From JAMWZF01 sp041628615 (GTDB taxonomy: Bacteria; Pseudomonadota; Alphaproteobacteria; Rhodobacterales; Rhodobacteraceae), in the NCBI GenBank assembly GCA_041628615.1, contig JBFKOW010000001.1, forward strand, positions 24,205-88,204: a DNA stretch of 64,000 bases, in the 5' to 3' direction. The notes beneath the pieces were generated by a model. The model made no database searches. It was not told where the DNA came from and saw only the letters and a program-made list of their open reading frames with translations. The stretch's first letter is position 1. Every line of letters starts with the position of its first letter. The position numbers and the translations under genes were made by a program. Shown piece after piece: positions 43,455 through 51,693 of the stretch.

Positions 43455-43841
43455 ATGGACCTGATCGCACAACTGGAGGCGGAACAGATCGCCTCTCTCG
43501 GGAAGACCATTCCCGATTTCAAGGCCGGCGACACCATCCGCGTCGGCTACAAGGTGACCGAAGGCAGCCGCAGCCGAGTGCAGGCCTACGAAGGCGTCTG
43601 CATCAGCCGCAAGAACGGCGACGGCATCGCCGGCAGCTTCACGGTCCGCAAGATTTCCTTCGGTGAGGGCGTCGAACGGGTGTTCCCGCTCTACTCGACC
43701 AACATCGAATACATCGAGGTGGTGCGCCGCGGCCGGGTCCGCCGCGCCAAGCTCTACTACCTCCGCTCGCGCCGCGGCAAATCGGCCCGGATCGCGGAGA
43801 AGTCCAACTACCGCGAGCTCGGCTCGTCGGCCGACGCGTAA
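43455..43841 (+). CDS. rplS: 50S ribosomal protein L19
   Basis: 128 residues. Family signatures [54 protein letters not shown] and [18 protein letters not shown] are all present. RBS AGGAGGG. The 184-bp gap upstream shows no firm promoter, only a weak TTGCCT/TAGGCG pair. Confidence 0.97.
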   Translation: MDLIAQLEAEQIASLGKTIPDFKAGDTIRVGYKVTEGSRSRVQAYEGVCISRKNGDGIAGSFTVRKISFGEGVERVFPLYSTNIEYIEVVRRGRVRRAKLYYLRSRRGKSARIAEKSNYRELGSSADA

Positions 43842-43852
43842 GGAGAGGCGTG

Positions 43853-44074
43853 ATGAAAAAGGACATCCATCCCGATTACCACGTCATCGACGTCAAGCTG
43901 ACCGATGGCACCGTGGTGCAGATGAAATCCACCTGGGGCTCCGAGGGCGACCAGCTGTCGCTCGACATCGACCCCTCGGTGCATCCGGCCTGGACCGGCG
44001 GCTCGTCCCGCCTGATGGACACCGGCGGCCGGGTCTCGAAGTTCAAGAACAAGTACGCCGGCCTGGGCTTCTGA
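43853..44074 (+). CDS. rpmE: 50S ribosomal protein L31
   Basis: 73 residues. [20 protein letters not shown] and [14 protein letters not shown] C-terminus identify L31. It has no cysteine, so it is the zinc-independent (C-) form. The ATG at 43853 follows AGGAGAGGCG; a GTG 3 nt earlier is possible but less well placed. Confidence 0.95.
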   Translation: MKKDIHPDYHVIDVKLTDGTVVQMKSTWGSEGDQLSLDIDPSVHPAWTGGSSRLMDTGGRVSKFKNKYAGLGF

Positions 44075-44100
44075 GCCCGACAGCCACGCGGAACGCGAAA

Positions 44101-44124
44101 CGGGCCGCCCCTCGGGGCGGCCCG
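44101..44124 (+). terminator. Terminator hairpin after rpmE
   Basis: An 11-bp perfect stem (CGGGCCGCCCC/GGGGCGGCCCG) with a 2-nt loop lies 27 nt behind the rpmE stop, with a weak T tail. It also lies near the end of the convergent gene and may serve both. Confidence 0.6.
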
Positions 44125-44143
44125 CTGCATTTCGGGGGCCGGG

Positions 44144-44824
44144 TCAGGCCCGCGCCGCGGCAGGGCCCGGCCGCAACGCCAGTTCGGCCCCGGTCCAGAA
44201 GAACCACAGGATGAAGCCCAGTCCGAAGACCGCCCCACCGGCCCCGGCCGCGCCGGGCAGCAGGGTGGCGAGGCCGACCCCGCCCACCACGACCGAGAGC
44301 ACTGACAGCGGCCGCGACAGCGCCCCGCTGGCCAGCCCGGCGATGCCGAGCGCCAGCGCCCAGGCCCCGCCGGCGATCTCGTTGCCGCCGCCGAGGCCGT
44401 TCTCGACAAGGTCGGCCACCTGCCACAGCAGCACCGCGTCCGGGTCGCCGGCGTCCCACAGCGGCAGCGCCCGCGACAGACCCACGTTCATCACCATGCC
44501 TGCGCCGAGCACCAGCGTCGCCCAGACCGTGCCGAAGGTCCGGGTCAGCCGGCCCAGCGCCCCCTGCCCCGCCGCCGCGATGCGCTCGGCCAGCGCCGCA
44601 ACCAGCACCGCGAGGGCCACCGCGTTCACGATGTAGATGACCACGTACCACAGCCGCACCATGCCGCGATTGTCGGCCACGACCGCCAGCGCCGCCTCGG
44701 CGTCCGCGCCCTCGGCACCGAAACCGGCGGGCAGCAGCACCCCGACCAGAACCGCGAAGCCGAACACGTATGTCGCCCCGCAAACCAGGGCGGCGGCCGC
44801 CCCCGAACGTCTCAGATCCCGCAT
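44144..44824 (-). CDS. Six-helix membrane protein of unknown function (DUF4386-like)
   Basis: 226 residues with about six membrane segments, for example ALVCGATYVFGFAVLVGVLL, LWYVVIYIVNAVALAVLVAA and FGTVWATLVLGAGMVMNVGL. The pattern (Gly-rich, His-poor, N-terminal RRSGAAAALVCGATY) resembles the DUF4386 group, but this is not sure. It is convergent with rpmE. Confidence 0.65.
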   Translation of the reverse strand: MRDLRRSGAAAALVCGATYVFGFAVLVGVLLPAGFGAEGADAEAALAVVADNRGMVRLWYVVIYIVNAVALAVLVAALAERIAAAGQGALGRLTRTFGTVWATLVLGAGMVMNVGLSRALPLWDAGDPDAVLLWQVADLVENGLGGGNEIAGGAWALALGIAGLASGALSRPLSVLSVVVGGVGLATLLPGAAGAGGAVFGLGFILWFFWTGAELALRPGPAAARA

Positions 44825-44980
44825 CTACACCTCCATCGCACCGATGGCGGGGGTCTAGCGCCGCCGGCGCGCGCCGCGAAGTGCCTAAATCCGCATCCCG
44901 GACCCACAGATCTGTTGAGCCGCGGCCGGTGCCGGGGGGCCGCGCCCTGCAAAAATGTGTCCCAGGGGCGCTGGTCGCGC

Positions 44981-45009
44981 TTTCATGGCGCGCCAGCGCA
45001 ACATATAGT
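44981..45009 (+). promoter_or_regulatory. Candidate promoter of mipZ
   Basis: TTTCAT at 44981-44986, a 17-bp spacer, and TATAGT at 45004-45009 lie 29 bp before the GTG start. The -10 is good and the -35 is weak. Confidence 0.4.
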
Positions 45010-45037
45010 GGCGTCCAAGGAAAAAGGGGCCGGGGCA

Positions 45038-45847
45038 GTGGCGCATATCATCGTTGTCGGAAACGAAAAGGGCGGCGCGGGCAAGTCCACCGTCGCCATG
45101 CACGTGGCAACCGCGCTGGCCCGGATGGGTCACAAGACCGGGACGCTCGATCTCGACCTGCGGCAGAAGTCGCTCGGGCGGTACATGCTGAACCGGCGGC
45201 GCTATTGCGCGCGCGAGGGGCTGGACCTGCCGACCCCGGACTACATCGACCTGCCCGATGTCGACGCGGCGCAGCTGCAGCCGGGGGAGAACCCGCTCGA
45301 TCACCGGCTGTCGGTCGCGGTGTCCCGGCTGGAGCCGGACAACGACTTCATCCTGATCGACTGCCCCGGCTCGCATACCCGTCTCAGCCAGGTCGCGCAT
45401 TCGCTGGCCGACACGCTGATCACGCCGCTGAACGACAGCTTCATCGATTTCGACCTGCTGGCCCGGGTCGATCCGGAAGCCGAGGAGATCGAGGGGCCGT
45501 CGATCTATTCCGAGATGGTCTGGAATGCCCGGCAATTGCGGGCGCAGGCCGGGCTGGACCCGATCGACTGGGTGGTGGTGCGCAACCGGCTCGGGGCGCA
45601 GAACATGGTCAACAAGCACAAGATGGAAAAGGCGCTGGACCGGCTGTCCAAGCGGATCGGCTTCCGCACCGCGCCCGGGTTCAACGAGCGGGTGATCTTC
45701 CGCGAGCTGTTCCCGCGGGGCCTGACCCTGCTGGACCTGCGCGACATCGGGGTGAAGGCGCTCAACATCTCGAACGTGGCGGCGCGGCAGGAGCTGCGCG
45801 ACCTGATCCGCGCGCTGAACCTTCCGGGCGTCGAGGTGAACTTCTAG
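45038..45847 (+). CDS. mipZ: MipZ-type division-plane positioning ATPase
   Basis: 269 residues from a GTG. The deviant Walker A is GNEKGGAGKST (residues 8-18), followed by LDLDLRQKSLGRYMLNRR, which includes the LDLDLRQ block that distinguishes MipZ from plasmid ParA. DFILIDCPGSHTRLSQVAHS, TPLNDSFIDFDLLARVDP, DWVVVRNRL and RVIFRELFPRGLTLLDL also match Caulobacter MipZ. It forms a gradient from the poles and keeps FtsZ rings at midcell. It stands alone, with no parAB genes nearby. Confidence 0.9.
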   Translation: MAHIIVVGNEKGGAGKSTVAMHVATALARMGHKTGTLDLDLRQKSLGRYMLNRRRYCAREGLDLPTPDYIDLPDVDAAQLQPGENPLDHRLSVAVSRLEPDNDFILIDCPGSHTRLSQVAHSLADTLITPLNDSFIDFDLLARVDPEAEEIEGPSIYSEMVWNARQLRAQAGLDPIDWVVVRNRLGAQNMVNKHKMEKALDRLSKRIGFRTAPGFNERVIFRELFPRGLTLLDLRDIGVKALNISNVAARQELRDLIRALNLPGVEVNF

Positions 45848-45853
45848 GCCGCG

Positions 45854-46627
45854 TCAGGACGCGCTGGCGGCCATCACGTCGTCGAGGAGGGCGCCGTCGT
45901 CGTCGCCGATGTCCTGTGCCGCCTGGTCCCCGGCGGTAGCGCGGCGGCGGATGTGGATGGCCGACCGGACCAGCGCGTAGAGCCCGATGGCCCCGGCGGC
46001 CCAGGCGAACATGCCGAAGATCGTGGTCTCGAACGGCCAGGCCGGGTTGTAGGCGCCGGCCCGGTTGCCCTGGAACTCGCGCAGGACGAAAACCCCCTCC
46101 GGCAGCACCCGTCCCTCGCTGGCGAAAGCCTCGGCGACGATCCGGTCGAATTCGCCCATGTCCCCGACCATGCCGTTGAGCATCAGCACCGGGCCGAAGC
46201 TGCCCTCGGCCTCGGCGCGGGGGCCGAACTGGATCGCGTCGACGGCCTCGGCGGTCAGCGCCTTGTCGTCGTAGAGCAGGACCCCGAGAATTTCGGGGTC
46301 GGTCGCGTCGGCGGCCAGCAGCGGCACGGCGTAGCCGACGCGGTCCTCGGCCTTGTCCCCGGCGGACAGGGTGAGATCCATCGTCATGTCGAGTTGCGCC
46401 CGGACCGTGACCTCGCCGAACGGGTGCGCCGCGGCCGCCGCCGCCGCCGCCTCGGGGCCGACCGGGTCGGGCGGACCTGACAGCAGCGCGTCGGCCTTCA
46501 GGAGGTTCGACCGGTTCTCGTTCGCCTGCAGGTAGATGCCGGTCCCCAGCGTGCACAGCGCGATGGCGGCAAGAAAGAAGGGGTTCATCCCCAGAAACGC
46601 GAGGACAAGTCTGATCGGGCCCTGCAT
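45854..46627 (-). CDS. Membrane protein of unknown function with an extracytoplasmic domain
   Basis: 257 residues. An N-terminal membrane helix (LGMNPFFLAAIALCTLGTGI) and a C-terminal one (TIFGMFAWAAGAIGLYALVR) enclose a domain of about 165 residues that would face the periplasm. It contains an Ala run near residue 60 and segments FGEVTVRAQLDMTMDLTLSA and GPVLMLNGMVGDMGEFDRIV. I do not recognise the family. It is convergent with mipZ (gap 6 bp). Confidence 0.65.
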   Translation of the reverse strand: MQGPIRLVLAFLGMNPFFLAAIALCTLGTGIYLQANENRSNLLKADALLSGPPDPVGPEAAAAAAAAHPFGEVTVRAQLDMTMDLTLSAGDKAEDRVGYAVPLLAADATDPEILGVLLYDDKALTAEAVDAIQFGPRAEAEGSFGPVLMLNGMVGDMGEFDRIVAEAFASEGRVLPEGVFVLREFQGNRAGAYNPAWPFETTIFGMFAWAAGAIGLYALVRSAIHIRRRATAGDQAAQDIGDDDGALLDDVMAASAS

Positions 46628-46767
46628 CGATGCCTCCGGCTTTCACCTTTGGGTGCATTCGACCGGAGGAATGCGGCGATCCCGCGGCGGCCACGGGCCA
46701 AATTCATGCCCCGGAGACAGTCCGCGGCGATCCGCCGGTTTGTCCCCGGCGCGCCAGGACCGTCGCG

Positions 46768-47910
46768 TCAGGACAGCGCCGGTCCGACGGCGCGCAGGTC
46801 GGCGGAGATCCGGATCATGTCGTCCAGCAGCGGCGCGGCGCCAGCCGCCGCCGCGGCCCGCCGCCGCAGAAGCGCCGCCGGACCCGTCGTCGCCGCCCGC
46901 AGCGCCGCCTCCAGCCCGATTCCCGCCCGCTCGACAAGCACCCGCAACGCGGTGGTCAGGTCGAGATCGGCGCCGGCCAGGGTGCCGTCGGCCAGCGTCA
47001 GCCGTCCCCCGGCACGCCGGATCAGCCGCCCGCCGAGCCGGAACTCGGCCAGATCGGTCCCCGCGACCGCCATCGCGTCGCTGACGAGGAAGATGCCGCC
47101 CGGTCCCGCCTTGGCCGCCCAGGCGGCGCGGATCGCCGCCGGGTGGACATGGACGCCGTCGGCGATCAGCCCGGCGGACAGGGTGCCCCGGGCCAGCGCC
47201 GCGCCGACCAGTCCCGGCTCGCGGCTGCCGAGCTGGCTCATCGCGTTGAACAGGTGAGTGACGCAGCGCGCCCCGGCATCGGCATAGCGCAGGCAGGTGT
47301 CGTGATCCGCGTCGGTGTGGCCCAGCGAGACGATCGCCCCGGCCTCGGCGAGGGCCCGGACCTGCGCCTCCGAGACGTTCTCGGGCGCGACCGTGACCAT
47401 CAGCGCGGGCAGCGCTTCGGCGGCAGCCAGGAGGCGGTCGAGATCGGCGGCCTCCATCGGCCGGATCAGCGCGGGATCGTGGGCGCCCTTGCGCGCGATC
47501 GACAGGTGCGGCCCCTCGAGGTGCAGGCCGGCGATGCCGGGAACGCCGGCCCGGACCGCATCGATGGCGGCCGCGATCGCGGCGGCGGTCCGGTCGGCGG
47601 TGTCGGTGATGAGCGTCGGCAGCAGCGCCGTCACGCCCAGCCGCCGGTGCGCCTCGGCGATCCGCCGCAGGGTGGCGACCGAGGGGTCGTCGTTGAACAG
47701 GACCCCGCCGCCGCCGTTCACCTGGAGATCGACGTAGCCCGGCGACAGGATGTCGCCGCCGAGGTCCAGCGTCCCGCCCTCGACGGGCAGGTCCGCCTCG
47801 GGCGCCAGCGCCGCGAGCCGGCCGTTCTCGAACCGGGCCGCGTGCCCGTCGAGCAGCACCCGGCCGTCGAAGATGCGGCCGTTGCGCGCCGTGATCACCG
47901 GGCCGGTCAT
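46768..47910 (-). CDS. nagA: N-acetylglucosamine-6-phosphate deacetylase
   Basis: 380 residues. An amidohydrolase-fold enzyme removing the acetyl group of GlcNAc-6P. It shows the family's metal and substrate motifs: GYVDLQVNGGGGVLFNDDPS, GLHLEGPHLS, VSLGHTDADH, THLFNAMSQL and FLVSDAMAVAG with the catalytic Asp. It overlaps the SIS gene by 4 bp and closes the left operon of the amino-sugar cluster. Confidence 0.93.
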   Translation of the reverse strand: MTGPVITARNGRIFDGRVLLDGHAARFENGRLAALAPEADLPVEGGTLDLGGDILSPGYVDLQVNGGGGVLFNDDPSVATLRRIAEAHRRLGVTALLPTLITDTADRTAAAIAAAIDAVRAGVPGIAGLHLEGPHLSIARKGAHDPALIRPMEAADLDRLLAAAEALPALMVTVAPENVSEAQVRALAEAGAIVSLGHTDADHDTCLRYADAGARCVTHLFNAMSQLGSREPGLVGAALARGTLSAGLIADGVHVHPAAIRAAWAAKAGPGGIFLVSDAMAVAGTDLAEFRLGGRLIRRAGGRLTLADGTLAGADLDLTTALRVLVERAGIGLEAALRAATTGPAALLRRRAAAAAGAAPLLDDMIRISADLRAVGPALS

Positions 47911-48938
47911 ACCGTCTCCGTCACCTTTCGGAGGTGCCGGGGCGCGTCCGGGTCGATCCCGCGCCGGACGGCGACCGCCTCGACCATGCCGTAGAACGTC
48001 ACGATCGCGGCGATCGGGTCGGTCATCCAGTGGCCGGTGCGGACATGGTCCAGCGGGGTGGCGCGGGCCACCTTGCCGGTGACCGCGAAGACCTGCGCGC
48101 CCTTCTCGGCCAGCGCGTCGGCGGTGGCGGCGAGGCTGGCCTCGGCGGCGTCGGCGGCGGCGAAGGCGATCACCGGGAAGCCCGGCTCGACGATCGAGAC
48201 CGGACCGTGCAGCACCTCGGCCGAGGAATAGCTCTCGGCATGGATCAGGCAGGTTTCCTTGAACTTGAGCGCGGCCTCGTTCGAGACCGCCCAGGACGGC
48301 CCCCGCCCGAGGGTGTAGAGCGACCGGCCGCCGGTGATGGCCTCGGCCGCCGCCGACCAGTCGCAGCCGGTCGCCTTGTCGAGCGCGGCGGGCAGCGCGC
48401 GGATCGCCGCGAGCAGGTCGCCGTCGCCCTTGATCTCGGCGATCAGCCAGAGCCCGGCCACCAGCGAGGCGACGAAGGTCTTGGTCGCGGCGACGCTGAG
48501 TTCCGGGCCGGCATGGATCGGCAGCGTGGCCGAGGCCACCCCGGCAAGCCGGGACCCGGCGTCGTTGGTGATTGCCACGGTCAGCGCGCCCGACGCGCCC
48601 AGCCCCTCGGTCATCCGCACGATGTCCGGGCTCTGGCCCGATTGCGAGACCGCGATGCAGAGCGCGCCGTCGGCGATCAGGTCGACGCCGTAGATCGACG
48701 CCACCGAGGGCCCGACCGAGGCCATCGGCCGGCGCAGCAGCAGTTCGCTGGCATACTTGAGGTAGGTGCAGGCATGGTCGGACGAGCCCCGCGCGACCGA
48801 CAGCAGGAACCGCGGATCGGCCTCCCGCGCCGCCCGGGCGGCGGCCGCGACGGCCTCCGCCCCCTCGGTCAGCAGGCGGTCCACGGCGGCGGGGATCTCG
48901 AGGATCTCCTGCCGCATCCGGGTCATGTCGTCGGTCAT
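47907..48938 (-). CDS. SIS-domain glucosamine-6-phosphate deaminase-like protein (NagB-II/AgaS type)
   Basis: 343 residues, two SIS domains as in the isomerase half of GlmS. Key segments: FLLSVARGSSDHACTYLKYA, IAVSQSGQSPDIVRMTEGLG, ELSVAATKTFVASLVAGLWL and SSAEVLHGPVSIV. With NagA it would turn GlcNAc-6P into fructose-6-phosphate and ammonia; this is family knowledge and context. It lies 19 bp behind the GntR gene and overlaps nagA by 4 bp. Confidence 0.88.
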   Translation of the reverse strand: MTDDMTRMRQEILEIPAAVDRLLTEGAEAVAAAARAAREADPRFLLSVARGSSDHACTYLKYASELLLRRPMASVGPSVASIYGVDLIADGALCIAVSQSGQSPDIVRMTEGLGASGALTVAITNDAGSRLAGVASATLPIHAGPELSVAATKTFVASLVAGLWLIAEIKGDGDLLAAIRALPAALDKATGCDWSAAAEAITGGRSLYTLGRGPSWAVSNEAALKFKETCLIHAESYSSAEVLHGPVSIVEPGFPVIAFAAADAAEASLAATADALAEKGAQVFAVTGKVARATPLDHVRTGHWMTDPIAAIVTFYGMVEAVAVRRGIDPDAPRHLRKVTETV

Positions 48939-48957
48939 CGTTCGGCGCCTTTCGATG

Positions 48958-49710
48958 TCAGAGTCGGAGTTCGGCCACGAAGTCGTAGGCGTCGCCGCGG
49001 TAGAGGGACCGTGTCAGTTCCGCGACCCGCCCCGTGACGAGGAAGGAGGTGCGCTCGATGCGGAGGCCGGCGGCGCCCTCGGGGACCCCGAGCAGCTCGG
49101 CCTCGCGCGCCTCCAGGTTGACCGCCGAGATCTTCTGGACCGCGCGGACCGGGCGGACGCCGTGACGCTCCAGCACCTCGTAGAGCGACCCGGTCACCTC
49201 GATCGGGTTCGGCAGGATGTCGAGCGGCAGCGCCGCCCGTTCGAGCGCCATCGGCCGCCCGCCGGCCTCGCGCAGGCGGTAGATCCGGGCGACCTGGTCG
49301 CCCGCGGACAGCCCGAGCGCCCTTGTTTCGTCCGGCGATGGCAGGAACACCCCCCGTTCGAGCCATTGCGAGGTGGTCTCGAGGCCCCGGTTGCGCATGT
49401 CCTCGGTGAAGGAGGTCAGGTGCGACAGCGACTGCTCGACCCGGGCCACCGGCTCGCGCACGAAGGAGCCCGAGCCCTGGCGCTGCTCGATCAGCCCGTC
49501 GCGGACCAGTTCCTGGATCGCCTTGCGCACGGTGACCCGCGACAGGTCGGTGATCTCGGCGATCTCGCGCTCCGGCGGCAGCGAGGAATCGGGCGGCAGG
49601 ATGCCCGAGGCGATGCCCTCCTCGAGCCGCCGGCGCAACTGCACGTAGCGCGGTCCGCCGCCCGGTCGCCCGAGCCAGCCGTCCGGCCGCAGGAATTCAG
49701 CGGCGTCCAT
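48958..49710 (-). CDS. GntR family regulator with UTRA domain (NagR/HutC type)
   Basis: 250 residues. Winged helix: LEEGIASGILPPDSSLPPER, EIAEITDLSRVTVRKAIQEL. The UTRA ligand domain follows, with MALERAALPLDI and LRIERTSFLVTGRVAELTRS. It probably senses a sugar phosphate such as GlcNAc-6P or GlcN-6P and represses both divergent operons. It overlaps the kinase gene by 14 bp. Confidence 0.9.
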   Translation of the reverse strand: MDAAEFLRPDGWLGRPGGGPRYVQLRRRLEEGIASGILPPDSSLPPEREIAEITDLSRVTVRKAIQELVRDGLIEQRQGSGSFVREPVARVEQSLSHLTSFTEDMRNRGLETTSQWLERGVFLPSPDETRALGLSAGDQVARIYRLREAGGRPMALERAALPLDILPNPIEVTGSLYEVLERHGVRPVRAVQKISAVNLEAREAELLGVPEGAAGLRIERTSFLVTGRVAELTRSLYRGDAYDFVAELRL

Positions 49711-50590
49711 CGGCGACCTCCCGCGCGAAGTCGAGGGCGAGCGACAGCGCCCCGTCGAGCGGCGTGCCCCGCGGCGCGGCCCGGCACGCCTGCATGTCCG
49801 CCGGCAGCCAGGCCGCGAAATGCGGGCCGATGCCGCCGGTCAGGCAGATCGGCAGCCCCGGCGTCCAGCCCAGCGCGGCGATGGTCCGGGCGACTTCGCC
49901 GGCGCCGTCCCGCAGGACCCGTTCGGCCAATGGGTCCCCGGCGGCCGCCCCGCGTGTCGCCAGCGGCGCGAGGGCGCCGAAATCGGTGGGCCTGGTCGTC
50001 CGGGCGAAGGCGACGATCCCGGCGGACCCGCCGAACCGCGCCAGCAGGTCTTCCGTCATCGGCGTCGCCGGCGCGAGCCCGTCGACCCGGTCGAGCGTGA
50101 CGCGCAGCGCCCGCCGCCCGATCCACTGCGCCGAGGCCTCGTCGCCGAGGACCGGACCCCAGCCCCCGGACAGGCGGATCGCCCCGGCCCGCTGCGCCGC
50201 GAAGAACGACCCGGTGCCGCAATGGGCGAGGAATCCGTCGTCCAGTCCCAGCACGCCGCGGACGGCGGCGGGGCGGTCGTCCTCGATCCGCGCCGCGGCG
50301 AAGGGCAGCGCGCGGCCCAACCGCTCCGCGATGTCGGGGCCTGTCATCCCGGCCAGCCCGACATAGGCCGGCCGCCGCGCGAGACGTTCGGGAGCCTCGC
50401 CGGCCTCGGCGGCCAGCCGCCGGACCCCCTCGGTAATCTCGCGCACCGCACCGTCGAAATCGGTGGTGACGTTGGCCGAGCCGGTCTCGACGACATGGGT
50501 CGCCCCGCCGCGCCGACAGGCGATGCGGCAGTGGGTTCCGCCTCCGTCGACGGCGACCACGGCAGCTTGGGACGATTCTTCCATGACCAT
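49697..50590 (-). CDS. BadF/BadG-family amino-sugar kinase (N-acetylglucosamine kinase-like)
   Basis: 297 residues. Sugar-kinase/actin fold with phosphate-1 motif VVAVDGGGTHCRIACR, YVGLAGM and GTGSFFAAQRAG and adenosine motif CLTGGIGPHFAAW. Family members phosphorylate GlcNAc, or GlcNAc and MurNAc (MurK). With murQ opposite, MurNAc is a likely substrate. The start may be 50590 or the ATG at 50584. An operator-like element covers both. Confidence 0.87.
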   Translation of the reverse strand: MVMEESSQAAVVAVDGGGTHCRIACRRGGATHVVETGSANVTTDFDGAVREITEGVRRLAAEAGEAPERLARRPAYVGLAGMTGPDIAERLGRALPFAAARIEDDRPAAVRGVLGLDDGFLAHCGTGSFFAAQRAGAIRLSGGWGPVLGDEASAQWIGRRALRVTLDRVDGLAPATPMTEDLLARFGGSAGIVAFARTTRPTDFGALAPLATRGAAAGDPLAERVLRDGAGEVARTIAALGWTPGLPICLTGGIGPHFAAWLPADMQACRAAPRGTPLDGALSLALDFAREVADGRR

Positions 50591-50604
50591 ACCTTTACAA
50601 TACC
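50586..50604 (-). promoter_or_regulatory. Operator-like element at the kinase start (left copy)
   Basis: On the minus strand: GGTATT-N5-GGTATGGT (AATACC at 50599-50604, ACCATACC at 50586-50593). It includes the kinase start codon, so it cannot be a core promoter element for that start. It mirrors the right copy at 50732-50750. Confidence 0.55.
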
Positions 50605-50620
50605 TATAGGCGGCCGAGAA

Positions 50621-50634
50621 GACCTAATTAAGTC
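50621..50634. promoter_or_regulatory. Near-perfect palindrome in the amino-sugar divergent promoter
   Basis: GACCTAATTAAGTC is a palindrome with one mismatch pair, in an AT-rich stretch between the two GGTATT elements. It could be the GntR/UTRA operator. Confidence 0.5.
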
Positions 50635-50720
50635 CAGAACAGACAAACACACGCGAATGCGCCGCCAAAGGGGCTAGATTTCCGGCCTTTGAGGGGCAGA
50701 ATCTCCCCTGGTTCGAAATT

Positions 50721-50750
50721 GGTAGACAAATGGTATTAAATCGGTATGGT
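50721..50750 (+). promoter_or_regulatory. Operator-like element upstream of murQ (right copy, extended)
   Basis: GGTATT-N5-GGTATGGT at 50732-50750 matches the left copy in inverse orientation. A third unit, GGTAGA, sits 11 bp before (50721), giving three units with 11-bp period, one helical turn. TAGACA at 50723-50728 and TATGGT at 50745-50750, spaced by 16, could also serve as promoter. Confidence 0.5.
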
Positions 50751-50774
50751 GAACGCAGCAGATGGGGGAATCGC

Positions 50775-51677
50775 GTGCCACTGACCACCACGGAACGGCT
50801 GCACGAAAGTGCGCGGGGGCTCGACCGGCTTCCGCCCGCCGAGGCGGCGCGGCTGCTGGCCGAGGGCCAGATCGCCGCCGCCGCGGCGCTGCGCGGCGCC
50901 ATCGACGCGTTTCCGCCGGCGGCGCGGGCGATGGCCGCAACGATCGCGGCCGGCGCCACCCTGCACTATGCCGCGGCCGGGTCGTCCGGGCTGATGGCGG
51001 CGGCCGACGCGCAGGAACTGGGCGGCACCTATTCGATCCCGGCGGCGCAATTGCGGATCCACATGGCGGGCGGACTGCCGACCGGGGTCGAGATGCCCGG
51101 CGACACCGAGGACGCGACCGGGGGGCTCGACGCGGCGATGGCCGGTCTCGGCCCGGCGGACACCCTGATCGCCGTCTCGGCCAGCGGCACGACGCCCTAC
51201 ACCGTCGCCGCAGCGCGCATCGCCCGCAGCCGCGGCGCCACCGTGATCGGCATCGCGAACAATGCCGGGACGGCGCTGCTGCGGGCGGCCGATCACCCGA
51301 TCCTGCTGGAAACGCCGCCCGAGCTTGTCGCCGGATCGACCCGGATGGGCGCGGGCACGGCGCAGAAGATCGCGCTGAACATGCTGTCGACGCTGATGGC
51401 GATCGAGCTGGGCCATGTCCATGACGGGATGATGGTCAACCTGCGGGCCGACAACGCCAAGCTGCGCCGCCGCGCGGCGGGCATCGTGGCCGGTATCGCC
51501 GCCGTCGACGATACCGCCGCCGCGCGGGCGCTCGACGCCGCGGACGGCGAGGTGAAGACCGCCATTCTGGTGGCGGCAAGGGGCTTTGACCCGGACCGGG
51601 CGCGCAGGCGCCTGGCCGAGGTCAAGGGACGGGTTCGGGCCGCGCTGACAGCGCCCGCGACCGAGTGTGACCATTGA
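50775..51677 (+). CDS. murQ: N-acetylmuramic acid 6-phosphate etherase
   Basis: 300 residues from a GTG. A SIS-domain lyase that cleaves the D-lactyl ether of MurNAc-6P, giving GlcNAc-6P. The two catalytic glutamates correspond to E. coli Glu83 and Glu114: Glu81 in DAQELGGTYS and Glu112 in GDTEDATGGL. Further landmarks: TLIAVSASGTTPYTVAAARI and GSTRMGAGTAQKIALNMLST. The GTG at 50775 has GGGGGAA before it and fits the family start; an upstream ATG lies inside the operator element. First gene of the right operon, ahead of a sugar ABC transporter. Confidence 0.92.
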   Translation: MPLTTTERLHESARGLDRLPPAEAARLLAEGQIAAAAALRGAIDAFPPAARAMAATIAAGATLHYAAAGSSGLMAAADAQELGGTYSIPAAQLRIHMAGGLPTGVEMPGDTEDATGGLDAAMAGLGPADTLIAVSASGTTPYTVAAARIARSRGATVIGIANNAGTALLRAADHPILLETPPELVAGSTRMGAGTAQKIALNMLSTLMAIELGHVHDGMMVNLRADNAKLRRRAAGIVAGIAAVDDTAAARALDAADGEVKTAILVAARGFDPDRARRRLAEVKGRVRAALTAPATECDH

Positions 51678-51693
51678 AACCGGGAGGAAAACC

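Noticed and set aside
50730..50774. Upstream ATG start for murQ
   Set aside because: It lies within the GGTATT operator-like element, has no ribosome site and would add 15 residues unlike the family. The GTG at 50775 has GGGGGAA before it.
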